Notes: a model not told the origin generated them from the sequence alone. A stretch of 64,000 nt of DNA from Euglena gracilis (GCA_039621445.1 CP154956.1:39272553-39336552), one strand, 5' to 3'. Shown: positions 20,704 to 30,917, counted from the first letter of the stretch. Program-made: numbers and translations.

Positions 20704-20835
20704 CCCAGGGTTGGGCAATTAACCGTTATTATTGGGGTCAAGCGATTAACCATGGTTAACTGGGGGGGTCAAAGAGCGATTAACCAATTTTCGATTAACT
20801 GTGCCTTTCCCTCGATTAATCTCGATTAACCGCCA
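20704..20835. repeat. CGATTAATCG short element, copy 2
   Basis: AGGGTTGGGCAATTAACCG leads into GATTAACC words, a GGGGGGGTC centre, then CGATTAATCTCGATTAACC. It shares the AGGTTG-CGATTAATC pattern with the copies at 6.8, 32.6 and 44.3 kb. Confidence 0.65.
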
Positions 20836-21007
20836 CAAAAAATTCAAAGTGTCCCTACCCTTGAGTATGCCCTCATGTTTGTGTGAATGAATTTACGCAC
20901 ACTTGGCTATCTGAGCCATTAGACTCGGCAACGGAGATCCGTGTGGTTTTCATTTTTTGTTTGTTTGGCTCATGATCCATCCAATGAATGAGAGTCTAAG
21001 CTCTGGG

Positions 21008-21180
21008 GGGTTGGTACGCCGTGGCGAGGGGGTCCGAATCGGGGGGGGGGAGGGGCAATGGCCGGAAAATGGCGTGGTGAGGGGGTCTCAGATGGGGGGG
21101 GGGGAGGGGTGTACCATGGTTGCACAATGAGAAATGTGTTGGGTGGCGTGGCGAGGGGGTCCGGCTAGGGGGGGGGAGGG
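21008..21180. repeat. GGCGTGGCGAGGGGGTC units
   Basis: Three tagged units, each ending in an oligo-G run, lie immediately before the (TA)n tract. They match the left half of the foldback at 17.8-18.4 kb. Confidence 0.75.
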
Positions 21181-21333
21181 TATATATATATATATGTATA
21201 TATAGATATATATAGATATATATATAGATATATATATATATATATATATTATATGTGTGTGTGTATATATGTATATACATATAGATAGATATATATAGAT
21301 AGATATATATATATATATATAGATCTATATCTC

Positions 21334-21370
<37 letters not shown>

Positions 21371-21412
21371 CATATATATGTATATATATATATATGTGTG
21401 TGTGTGTGTGAT
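21181..21412. repeat. (TA)n microsatellite with ATAG and GTGT variants
   Basis: About 230 bp of TA dinucleotides with interspersed TAGA and a terminal (TG)n patch. Confidence 0.95.
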
Positions 21413-21642
21413 CTTAGGAATCTTAGGAAAAGCCGCCCACCTGGAACAACCACGTGCCATGAACAGGAAATCATGGAAGAAAATTGTGGAGCCCAAAAAC
21501 GGTGAAAAAACTTAGGGGATAGAAGTCACTCAGGCACACACAGGCACGGGAGCAGCCGTGCTCCTCGCGCAAGGGCCTGTGCAATGGCTTCATCAATTTC
21601 CACCTGATGCTTCCAGGTTTTTTTTAAGATGATGAAAGAAGA

Positions 21643-22660
21643 TTAAATCTCCTGAGCTGCACCTTCCTCAGCTTCAACCTCCGCAGCAGTTCCAGCTTCT
21701 TCCAGTTCGATATCTTCTGGGATGACCATCTCTGTCACAGACTCCACGTTGTCCAAGGGTGCGTCCAGATCACTGTCACTCTCCTCTTGTTCATCCCCAG
21801 TTGAACTGGCTGCTTCTTGAGCCGCACTGCAGCTTGAGCTTGAACTTTGCTCCCTGCAGGGGAAAAAAGGAATGAATTGATGTTTCAAAAAAATTCACAA
21901 ACCCCACAGTTTCGCAAACTGGCTGCTGCAACACAGGCTCACGCAAAACCATGTGCCAAGAAGTCCGGATTAGGTTCACCAATTCACACTGTCTGAGCCA
22001 GGTGTTTTTTTAAGACGGGCAGGGGGGCGGGAACCAACCAACCCACCGGGGAGGTCCAAGACCAAAAGAACCCCTGGCCTGAGCCACTCTGTGACCCAGT
22101 TCATGGGAAGCGGTTTCATAACAGCCTCGGTCATGGGCAGTGGTTCACCCCCCGCAGAGCCTTCTTTCAAGTCCAAAAAATGCTTCACAATGCGCATTTT
22201 TGATCTTCGTCTGCACAAGCAATTCAAGGGAGAGATTGATGTGTTGGTCCCCAGGGTTCAACATGTGGCTGCGGTTCTTCAACATTGTGAAAATCCAGAG
22301 GCTCTGGTTTTCGGTTTGCAGCAGGTGTGGGCATGGTTTTGCTGTTGCTGGTGCAGGCTTGACCTCTTCGCTGCCGTGTGATGGTGCATTGTCAACAATT
22401 ATGAGGGCCGGAAAGTTTGCCGGAAGTCCAAGCTGTTGTCTTCTGTTGTCAAGGTCTTTTGCCACACGTGTCAACAATCTGGCAAAACTGAGTGCCGTTT
22501 GAACTTTCTTTACCACATGATCATTGTAGATGCGCTCATCCCAAGTGCTTTGTGTTTTAAGTCGGTGACCCCCCCCTACGATGGACTCAGGGGTGACAAA
22601 GCCGGTGGAGGGGGTCCACCGGCTTTGTCTTGAGTCCGGTGGACCCCCCCCCAAATTTTA
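21643..22660 (-). pseudogene. pogo/Tc5-like DDE transposase, catalytic core and acidic tail
   Basis: On the minus strand the 22145-22654 frame has LGLPANFPALIIVDNAPSHG, the second-Asp region of DDE_1 (pogo/Tigger/Tc5) transposases, followed by MLKNRSHMLNPGDQHINLSL with the third acid (D). A frameshift near 22150-22200 moves the reading into EGSAGGEPLPMTEAVMKPLP. Another shift leads to VNLIRTSWHMVLREPVL. The end is an acidic Ser/Glu-rich tail (about 21643-21840), preceded by a candidate acceptor (CCCCTGCAG). An oligo-C insert at about 22567-22668 cuts the frame upstream. DNA-binding parts of the same type lie at 24658-24965 beyond the recombinase gene. Confidence 0.65.
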
Positions 22661-22668
22661 AACCAGCC
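22567..22668. mobile_element. Oligo-C insert in the DDE transposase
   Basis: An oligo-C run, then GACTCAGGGGTGACAAAGCC inverted against GGCTTTGTCTTGAGTC around a GGTGGAGGGGGTCCACC turn, then a second oligo-C run. It separates the 22145-22654 core from upstream minus-strand sequence. Confidence 0.6.
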
Positions 22669-22854
22669 GAAATGAATATGGTTGCAACCACATTTGGGAC
22701 ACTGAAACAGCATTTGGATGGTTGTCAGAATAGCAAGAAGCCGTCACAGCACAGGGAGGATGGGAGCTGCCACCGAAAAAACCTGGTGCAGGCAAACGTC
22801 ATGCCAATGGATTGTTCCAGGACAAAAAACGGAGGAAGACAGTTGGTGTAATCC

Positions 22855-24012
22855 TCAGTGCTTGCGCTTCGCGTTCAGAACACGAGCGGGCATGGGAGGC
22901 ATCTCCCCGCCATCACACCGAGGACAACACCAACTGTTGCGGGGAGGGGGCATGGTGCGGCCAGCACAGTCAAGGTGCCAAAATTCGTGGCACAAATTGC
23001 AATCCATTGGGCGAAGCAAGCCTCGCTTGCCCAAAGGCAGAAGACACCGAGCACAGGGCTTTCCTTGCATGTGCTCCTCGGTGGTTTCTGTCTTCAGGAC
23101 CGGGAAGGGGTTAGGAAGGTTATACATGACGACCGAGGTGGCAGCTCCCTCCGGTGCCGGCACCTTGGCCAAAACGGCAGCTGCTTGTAGCTGCACATCA
23201 CTTGGCAGGGATCTGCGGTCCATTGTACGTGGTACCACGCCCACAACACGAGCAGCATTGTGCGCACCCATGGAGTTAACCAAACGGGTGAAAACAGGCG
23301 GCCTAGCACAGTCCCGAAACGTCATTGGGCGACCTAGGACCCCACGCGCCCACAAAACCGCTCCTTTCAAGGTCGACATTGTTGCTGGTCTTGTTTGCTC
23401 CTTGCGTTTTTTGCTATCGCGTGCTGCGGACGTGTTTCCACCACCAAGGAAAAATGGCCCGTTGCGGTCATCAGACTCCACAACGGCAAGTTGGCGATGG
23501 TATGCAGCTGGGGGACATAACTTTTAATTTTCATGGGCAAAAAGAATTTGCTCGTGAGCTTCTTTGGAAGAGCCGCCTTGCAAATTTTTCATCTTTCCAA
23601 ATTTAACTTTCAAAATTGGCTGGATATCAACGGTGTCCGGGTGAAAATTTCCAATACGAAGAAGCTCCATGCTTTCCGCCCTTTGCCCCAAATTGTATGA
23701 CAGCACAAGGATCTTGTAGCGTTGTGTCTCAAACCAGGAACCCTACTTGGTCTGTGCATGCAGCTTGAGCAAATCTGAATCATCCAGCACCCGCACCTCT
23801 GGCTGACGTGCTCTGAACTTTTTCAGCCGTGATGAACATGAGTCCACAAATCGGACAAAAGTTGGAAACTGGGTTTTTGCTTTTGGGACGATTACATGCT
23901 CAGGCTTCGTCAATTTGTGCATCGCAGCCAATGCGTTGACATAAGTTGTCAACGTCTGCGGAGCCCACTCACACATGGGTACCCCAGCCTGCCACGGATT
24001 GTCAAAAAGCAA
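22855..24012 (-). pseudogene. Tyrosine recombinase with C-terminal PHD finger (Crypton-like)
   Basis: One minus-strand frame runs from about 24012 to a TGA at 22855, broken only by TAG at 23743-23745 and TAA at 23524-23526. The N-terminal part (WAPQTLTTYVNALAAMHKL) resembles a recombinase core-binding domain. The next part has LVLSYNLGQRAESMELLRIG, the box I region with the expected catalytic Arg, and LCPPAAYHRQL followed by DDRNGPFFL, as in Crypton/DIRS-type recombinases. I cannot place the HxxR box and catalytic Tyr with confidence. Residues 143-189 of the last 208 are a perfect C4HC3 PHD finger: CARC, 14 residues, CNLC, 4, H-x2-C, 13, CPRC. The gene sits between the two halves of a pogo-like transposase. 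It is inactive unless the two stops are read through. Confidence 0.65.
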
Positions 24013-24178
24013 TTTGAATCAGGTAATTTGGACACCCGATTTAAATCCCTCACGAATTTTCGACAATCGCAGAAAATTGTCGATTATTATCCGCCATCAC
24101 TCGCGATTTTGAATTAGGATTTTATCAGTGTATTTTTTATTTGTCTATTTTTTAGTGCCTCTTTTTTTAGCATAAAAT

Positions 24179-24286
24179 ATGGCGGACAACTGGCCCCTTG
24201 TTGGTTTACAAGCTGCTCTCAAGCAGAAGAAGTCCCCCAGTTGTGTTTCATTCAAGGATGTGGCTGTGAACTGGTGTGCATCGTAG
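24179..24286 (+). other. Short divergent open frame or first exon
   Basis: ATG at 24179 opens MADNWPLVGLQAALKQKK, 35 codons ending TAG. A minus-strand ATG at 24097-24095 starts with the same ATGGCGGATAA-like sequence, so the two starts diverge from an 82-bp AT-rich gap. A first exon is possible. No downstream exon is identified. Confidence 0.25.
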
Positions 24287-24657
24287 TGGTAGTTCTGTGC
24301 GTGCAGTTTGCTTCCCCCACAGGTGTGATGCTGGAGACGGTCTCACTGGGGAAGGACGAATTTCAATTGTTGGTGCTGGATACCGTCTTCCTGGGAGAAG
24401 GATGAACTTGAAGTTATTTGGTGGTTTCTAAACTGCTTTGCTTGCATGTTTTTGTCTTTTTGTGCTTTGTCTGGAAAAGAAAGTAATGCGTGTGATGTGG
24501 TTTAATGTCAATGGGCAAATCAGGGGCAACGGGTAACTCCTCTGGGGACCCCTCTGGTAATTACAATCCGTAAAGCTTGGGTTTTTTAATCACATCCTGA
24601 AGCTGCCTGCGCCACTCATTGTCTTTTGCCAATTCTTCAGCACTGCTGATGCCTCTG

Positions 24658-24965
24658 TCAGTGGTTGCTCTTCGGAGTCTGATTCAGGCAAAGGCGTCGG
24701 CGGTGCCGAAGATGGCAAAAGACAAACCTTGTGAGTTTCCATCGTCTGCGAAAACTCCTGGCCCAATGTTCACTTAAGGGTGGTGCTGCCTCCAGTGCAA
24801 TTCCCCTCACCCGGCTCATGGTCTTCAGTCCCAGTTCAATGAGCACCTCTTTGTCAACCACACAGCCCTTGTTTCTTAGATACGTGAAGGCCTCAAATAA
24901 TAGGTTTTCTTCTTCATTTGAAAGAAGGCTCGGTCACCCTCTGTTCACCAGTGCTAATCCGGACT
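24658..24965 (-). pseudogene. pogo/Tc5-like transposase, DNA-binding part
   Basis: The minus-strand frame reads PSLLSNEEENLLFEAFTYLR, then LIELGLKTM, then PPLSEHWARSFRRRWKL. This matches the helix-turn-helix and CENP-B-type DNA-binding regions of pogo/Tigger transposases (G-R-P-x-x-L-S-x-E-E; W-x-x-x-F-x-x-R). A TGA at 24934-24936 stands where the Arg of G-R-P is expected. A donor-like AAG/GTTTGT follows the HTH block near 24727. The catalytic core is at 21.6-22.7 kb, on the far side of the recombinase-PHD gene. Confidence 0.6.
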
Positions 24966-24999
24966 TCCGTCGGGACACCCACCCGTTAAATGTGCTGTA

Positions 25000-26560
25000 C
25001 AGGCCCGGGCGAAAACCGCAAGTACATTAAATACGTCAGGAATTAAACCGCAAGGAATTTAATCCGGTGAGCCCCCCGCCAGTCGGGGAATTAAATCCGG
25101 TTGCCCTGTTGTCCGCAGATTTTTTTTTGGTCTTCGGTGTCAGGGTAACGTCCGTCGCAATCAGTAAAAGACCTCATGGCCCCTGGAGCCTGTTTTGACA
25201 AGTACTTTCCAATGCTCTGTTCCCGTGCGCAAAAAAAAAAGCTTCCAAACATCGAACTATGTCGCTGGACCCTTTTTCCTGGGTGGCCTTTGCTGGACCC
25301 TGTGGCACCAAACTGCCCAAACATCCCGTCACCAAACTGGCCACCAACTGTGACAGCTCCCCCCCATTACCAAATTGGGCCACCTGTGACAGCCCCCAAA
25401 CTGGCCACTAGTGGAAAATAAGCTGAGTGGAATATTTGCAACCACACCTCCAAGAAAAACCACACACAAATTCCCACCACACACATCCAAATGACACACC
25501 ACATTACCAGAACAATCATTGAGCAGTGAAAACACATTGAATATTTTTCAGACGGTTCACACACATGAAATTCGTCTATCACACTGACACCATTTGCAAC
25601 ACACAACAATGCAGCAAAAAAAAAGCTACGTCACAAAAAATTACAATGCAGCAGTTACAAAACATCTTCTTCTAGTGCTTCATTGTTCTTCAGCTCCTCA
25701 ATTCACCTGATGAAAATACATGCATCCAAACACACAATTGCACTGTTCACCCCCAGATTTTAACAAGTGTCAACACATGCACATTCAAATGTTCGCCGCG
25801 AATGATGCCACAGAAAATACCCACGTTAGGGTTAGGGTTAGGGCTATGGTTACAGAAAGAGGAAAACACAAACAGGCTTTGACAGTACGTTGCATTAAAA
25901 AACCATTTGATGCCACAGATGCATGTTACAGACATTTGATACAACAGACTTTTCATTAAAATTCATTTTCCCAGACTAACAGTGGAAAAAATCAACACAG
26001 CCGACTTTCACTGGAAATGAGCAATTGAGCAGAACAAGCGACAGGATCACACCTTCCACCGTGAAGTTCTTTATTTTTAATTTGCTGCCTCTATGGCTGC
26101 AGTCTTGGGAGCTCTAGAATGTGGGGAAAAAGTCATTTGATTGGTAAGGGACACAAACCTATCTGTGTTGAACTTTCTCTTCAGCAGCTCGGGCCAATTC
26201 TTGCATCGTTTTAGACTTCGCCTTGGTGCATCTGTGGGAAAAGAACGCGTATACTTTCGCCATTTTAGGTAAGTAATACTCGGGGGAATTAATTCCATGG
26301 ACCACCCGACAGTCGAGGAATTTAACCGGATTTAATTCCCCCGAGGTTTTTCGTCCAACCGAATTAAATGTCCACGAGATTTAGGCCCGGGCCTGTAAGG
26401 CACACAAAAATCTTGTCCTTTCTGCCCTTTCCACCAGAGCTGGTGGAAAGCAGGAAAAGCAGGGAAAAGAAGGTGGATGGAGGGGTACCTTGAAGCTGTG
26501 GTAGGTCATGTGCTTGGCGATGGCGATGTCAGCAATCTCCATCTTTTTCTTGTCATCCCA
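25000..26560. other. No firm gene; GGAATTAAATCC repeats and coding-like patches
   Basis: Words such as GGAATTTAATCCGG occur at 25045-25100, 26280-26350, 26826-26870 and 27318-27370 and mark a dispersed repeat. Minus-strand frames at 26077-26298 and 26381-26638 (KKQKQEQPQWLKWDDKKKM) look protein-like but match nothing I know. Three TTAGGG units lie at 25826-25843. Confidence 0.4.
25826..25843. repeat. Three TTAGGG telomere-type units
   Basis: TTAGGGTTAGGGTTAGGG preceded by G. Too short for a telomere and embedded in ordinary sequence, so an interstitial motif or chance repeat. Confidence 0.7.
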
Positions 26561-26566
26561 CTTCAA

Positions 26567-27001
26567 CCATTGCGGTTGCTCTTGCTTTTGCTTCTTCGGT
26601 CTGAAATTTGGAGGGAAAATGCACAGGAATGGGTTCAATTACATACTTGTTCTCGATCACCGTCTCACCATGTTCTACAATTGACCTCACGTGCTCGTCG
26701 CGGGATTTCTCTGGATGGAAGAAGAAGTCAAAATCCGGCAGCCAATCGCAGCACACCATCAGGAGTGGGGCGGGAAATTAGGAACTTCTTCATTGCGCAA
26801 TTCCTAAGTGGATGAACCTCGCGGGGATTAAATCCGCCGAGGGGTCCAACCTCGAGGGATTAAATCCGATTTAATGCCTAGCAATTTAAATGTCAAACGA
26901 AAAAAATGTCCTACGCATTTAAACTGCCCCCTGTATATACACACACACATATACATACATATATATATTATATATATATACATATATATATACATATATA
27001 C

Positions 27002-27055
<54 letters not shown>

Positions 27056-27449
27056 ATATTGCCATTGGGGTTGCTCTTGCTTTTGCTTCTTCGGTCTGAA
27101 ATTTGGGGGGGAAATGCACAGGAATGGGTTCAATTACATACTTGTTCTCGATCACTGTCTCACCATGTTCAACAATTGACCTCACGTGCTCCTCGCGGGA
27201 TTTCTCTGTATGGAAGAAGCAGTCAAAATCCGGCAGCCAATCGCAGCCTACCATCTGGAGTGGGGTGGGAAATTAGGAACTTCTTCATTGCGCAATTCCT
27301 AAGTGGGTTGACCTCGTGGGGATTAAATCCGCCAAGGGGTCCAACCTCGAGGGATTAAATCCAATTTAATGCCTAGTGATTTAAATGTCAAAACAAAAAA
27401 AGTGTCCTGCGCATTTAAACTGCCGCCTGTATATACACACACACACATA
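26567..27449. repeat. Tandem duplication of about 390 bp plus (TA)n
   Basis: 26567-26953 and 27062-27449 are near-identical direct copies 495 bp apart, each ending in a CA/TA microsatellite. The shared minus-strand frame (HVRSIVEHGETVIENKYVIE) has few changes between copies, but the whole unit is similarly conserved, so selection on coding is not demonstrated. Confidence 0.85.
26936..27060. repeat. (TA)n microsatellite
   Basis: CA then TA dinucleotides between the two copies of the tandem duplication. Confidence 0.95.
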
Positions 27450-27477
27450 TACATACATATATATATTATATATATAC

Positions 27478-27508
<31 letters not shown>

Positions 27509-27521
27509 CATATATATATAC

Positions 27522-27556
<35 letters not shown>

Positions 27557-27585
27557 CATATATATAATATATATATATGTGTATT
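27428..27585. repeat. (TA)n microsatellite
   Basis: CA then (TA)n with regular TACA interruptions, following the second copy of the duplication. Confidence 0.95.
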
Positions 27586-27740
27586 TCGCGTGTAACTTAC
27601 AGGTAACTTACAGCGTAATTTATTTTTAAATTACGGCCGTGCAATTTTTGTTTTTGAGGCCTTCTGAAATTTGCGATTGCCCATGTCTATTTGGTTCAAA
27701 AACGTGATCATTTTATGGAAAAGCGGCTATACGATCCAGA

Positions 27741-27815
27741 AGGTGAGTAGCCGAGTGGTAGAGCGCGTGCTCGTTAACCCAGGTGGGAATCGTGGGTTCG
27801 ATTCCCACCTCATCT
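27741..27815 (+). tRNA. tRNA-like gene, identity unresolved
   Basis: A 7-bp acceptor (AGGTGAG with CTCATCT, one G-U) closes a 75-nt unit. The A box (TAGCCGAGTGG) and B box (GGTTCGATTCC) match the RNA polymerase III consensus exactly, the T-arm (GTGGG/CCCAC) is perfect, and TTTTTT follows directly. The anticodon region CTCGTTAACCC lacks a good stem, so Asn(GTT), Val(AAC) and others cannot be separated. It may be a transcribed tRNA pseudogene or SINE head. Confidence 0.65.
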
Positions 27816-27869
27816 TTTTTGGTTCGTCTTTTGTGGCAAAATTCAATGTGGAATAATTGAAAAATTCAC

Positions 27870-27941
27870 ATACATGGTGGGGATTGAACCCACGACCCTA
27901 CGCTTTCAGAGCGTGCACTATAACCATTGGGCTACATGTAT
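27870..27941 (-). tRNA. tRNA-like gene, identity unresolved (loop TCTGAAA)
   Basis: On the minus strand a perfect 7-bp acceptor (ATACATG/CATGTAT), a T-arm GTGGG-TTCAATC-CCCAC, and an anticodon arm ACGC-TCTGAAA-GCGT form a 72-nt cloverleaf. Reading the loop centre gives TGA (Ser) with an unusual C at position 33. A shifted reading gives GAA (Phe) but breaks the stem. It is convergent with the tRNA-like gene 54 bp away. Confidence 0.6.
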
Positions 27942-28066
27942 GGCTGTATGTGCAGCCAATTTTTCATCATAGCCTAAGCCTTGAACAGCAATGTTAGTAA
28001 GTAATATTAGGAATCTTGTACTTGGTAAGATGTGGTTTCGTGACCCCCCCCCCCTTCACAGACATA

Positions 28067-28860
28067 ATGAAACACAAGTCCGCTATCTGGGACTTTTTTG
28101 TTGCTTTTGATGAAGACAACAATGTTCTATCTGGGTCAAGTGTGACGAAGGCAAAGAATTTTTTGTGTAAGAAGTGTGATTGGGAAAATCCTGTAATCAG
28201 ACACGTATGAAAAGATATTTGGAAGAATGTAAAGGAAAAGAAATTGTTGCAGAACTGGAAGCCCCAAACACAGTGGTAACCACCCCCATTGCCAAGAAGC
28301 AGTTGGTTGTAAGCTCTTTTATGGATCGCAAATTCACGGAATCTGAGCAAAAGACAGCACAAATGGCAAAGGTTGAACACATTTTTGGTTCTGTTCTTTT
28401 TTTTGTCCCTCCCTAGGCGTTTGCAATTGTTATGAGCCGGACGACCCATAACCAAATTGAGCAAAGCTGGACACTGGACTTTTTGGCTTTTTTGAGAAAG
28501 GATTACGTTCCGCTTACAAGACACTCTCTGTTGACATGCATCACAGAGTTGGAAGTTGGGTTGAAGGAGCAGGTTTTATGGGCCATTTCTGCTGCAAAAT
28601 ATGTGGCGGTTGCTGTGGATGGGTGGGAAGACCATCAAAAGTTCCCAACCCTGGGATTCACCGTCCGTATGCCAGGTGGATAATTTTTTAATAAGATTTC
28701 ACATCACTTTTTTTTGTTTCAGATGGGCGAGCTCTTTTGTTTAAGTTCAAAAGAGTCACCGAGGGGGAGACTGGTGAGTTTTTGGAGAAGGCCATATCTG
28801 CTGTGGTTGCAGAGCTACATGATATGGGTGTTGTGGTAACTAACCACTTGACCATCTGAC
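28067..28860 (+). pseudogene. hAT transposase N-terminal part with two short introns
   Basis: ATG at 28067 starts a BED-type zinc finger (HKSAIWDFFVAFDEDN; CKKC). A one-base shift near 28190 is needed to reach TRMKRYLEEC, where Tyr stands at the usual His ligand. Exon 1 continues QLVVSSFMDRKFTESEQKT to 28371. Intron 28372-28416 (45 nt, GT...AG) joins AFAIVMSRTTHNQIEQ and a long conserved hAT block. Intron 28676-28722 (47 nt) joins DGRALLFKF, then TEGETGEFLEKAISAVVAEL. Coding stops at about 28858 just before the DDE acid expected in TDN. Further weak similarity resumes at about 29145-29225 after a repeat insertion. The shift and truncation make this inactive. Confidence 0.75.
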
Positions 28861-28924
28861 CGATGACTAACAAACCACATATCATGCAAAAGTGATGGCG
28901 GTTGTCATTGTTCGGGTCATGGTT

Positions 28925-29000
28925 CGGCGTGCCGTGCCGAGGGGGTCGGCTCACCAGGGGGGGTTCCCATTTTGCAGTGCTGAAGGGGTCCGACCCCAGG
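28925..29000. mobile_element. GCCGAGGGGGTCGG repeat inserted in the hAT remnant
   Basis: CGTGCCGAGGGGGTCGGCTC and CTGAAGGGGTCCGACCCC resemble the GGCGTGGCGAGGGGGTC family. The insert separates the last good hAT exon from residual sequence at 29145-29225. Confidence 0.5.
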
Positions 29001-29593
29001 TTAACACATTTTTTTAATGATTTGGGTGTCGTGGTTGAACTGATTTCGTTTCGTTGTGATTGGTTGTCACTTTGGCTTTGGCAATGGCTTTCTTTCACTT
29101 TTTCCAGCTTTTCCCCTTTTCCCCTGGCCATGCCCAATGGCAGATTTCAAATCGGACAACAAAGCCACGGCTGTGGAGGTGTGCTGTGGCCTGCCACTGT
29201 TGCCAGATGTGAGGGAAAGCTGTGAAATTTGGTTTTTGAGGTTGGGGCTGAAGTGAATTTTTCAAAAAAAATTAAATTTCATAAATTTCATAAATTTCAT
29301 AAATTTCAGTAAGTTACCGTAACTTATAGTAACGTAATTTATAAATCTTAAATTCCGCGAAATTCGCAATGCTAAGTTTGTAGCAGAAGTGCACATGCAA
29401 ATAAACAATTTGTGTTCTCGCCGCAAGTGAGTGAAGCACAGCCTATATGGTGTACTGGCTTTGAGTTTGTCTACCATCCGGATCGTCTGAAAATTTTGGG
29501 GGGGGAAATAATCACCCAGGTCCAACTTTCTTGTTTTCGGGTGAAAAATGGGGGGAAATATTCCCCCGGAGAAAATAATCGAAACGTTATAGT

Positions 29594-29650
29594 ATATATA
29601 TACATATATATACATGTATATATGTGTATATGTATATATGAATATATGTA
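29594..29650. repeat. (TATATG)n microsatellite
   Basis: Short TA-rich microsatellite before a new oligo-C region. Confidence 0.9.
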
Positions 29651-29654
29651 CCAT

Positions 29655-30910
29655 CACCCCCCCTAAATGACCCCCCTCTTGTCCCGGCCCAGACCCCGGG
29701 GGGTCACTTATGGGGGGGTCACTTAGGGGGTTGAGCCCCCGCGTCCCCCCGCGTCCCCCCCCGTGTCCCCCCCCCCCCGCGTCCCCACCAAGTGGCTTGG
29801 TGTCCTTTTTTCGTAGAGGCTTTTCAATGAAACCGTCTGAGGTTTAGGACTTTTTTTGGTGAAAATGTTGGACTGCCAGTCAAGCAACCCCTACTGGTTT
29901 TGCAAAGAGTGCCCATTTGCTTCTTCTTTTTTGTTCGGCATAATCAATGCTAATCGTAGACTGTCCCCCCTCAACCATTGCGCACACTTCCATTTTGTGT
30001 CCTTTTTTTGTGGACACCGTTCCCATCACCCGTTTTGGCGGATCCATTCCCAAAAATTACCAACCAAAGTGTGCGGGGAACGTTTGTAAAATGCAAGTTT
30101 GTCTGGTTTTCTGGGCCAACGGCTCCGGGAGCGAAAACACCCCATGGAAAAGACATTGCCCCAAAGAATTTTTTATTTGGCCTCGTGGATGGGGCCCACA
30201 ATAAAATTGTCAGCTTCATTGCACCATTTGGATTCGTGCATTCCTTTTTTTAAAAAAACCCAACTTCACGTTTGGTTTTGATTGAATGAGGGGCTAATTC
30301 TTAAGAAGGGTGGAATCAACATCAACACAAATACAATCCTTGTCCGAAACTGCTCGAGGCAAATTCCTGTTTTTATGATATGCCGCCAAATTTGGAATTT
30401 TTTGAGGATGGGGCACTACCCCCCCCCCCCAATTGAACCACCCGAGCATTTGGGTTGGTTAAAAAAAATTCCGGCACTGAATTTTTTTTGCCCTTGAACC
30501 AATTTACACATGGCACGAAGCGCCGAAGGAAAAATTTCAACGTTTTTGGGTACCTGGAAAATGCGGGCCCGGGTCGGTCAAAAAAATGTTATTTCATGGT
30601 ACCCAGAATGGTGGTGCCCCCGCGTCCCCCCCCCCCCCCCGCGTCCCCCCCCGCGTCCCCCCCGCGTCCCCAAAACCCCCTTAGGGGGGGGGGGTCGGAA
30701 AAGAAGGGTCTCGGACACCCCCCACCACTTTTTTTCGGAATTTTTTTTGTGAAATTTATGTTCTCTAGCATCATTTCCACTAGAAGGAGAACTCACGATT
30801 CTGAAAATCTCAAAAAAATGGGTCGTTTTTGAAGACTTTTTTCTTGAAAAATTTTCCATTGTCTGGGCCGGGACCCCAGAGGGTCATTTAGGGGGGGGGG
30901 TCGTTTAGGG
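29655..30910. repeat. Oligo-C minisatellites and ACCAAGTGG repeat, copies 3 and 4
   Basis: GCGTCCCC arrays lie at 29742-29788 and 30620-30672. Sequence after the first shares ACCAAGTGGCTTGGT with 6.63 kb. The part 29905-30000 (TGTTCGGCATAATCAATGCT) matches 4965-5060. No gene is supported. Confidence 0.65.
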
Positions 30911-30917
30911 GGGGTAA

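Noticed and set aside
25826-25843. Chromosome end
   Set aside because: Only three TTAGGG units with ordinary sequence on both sides.
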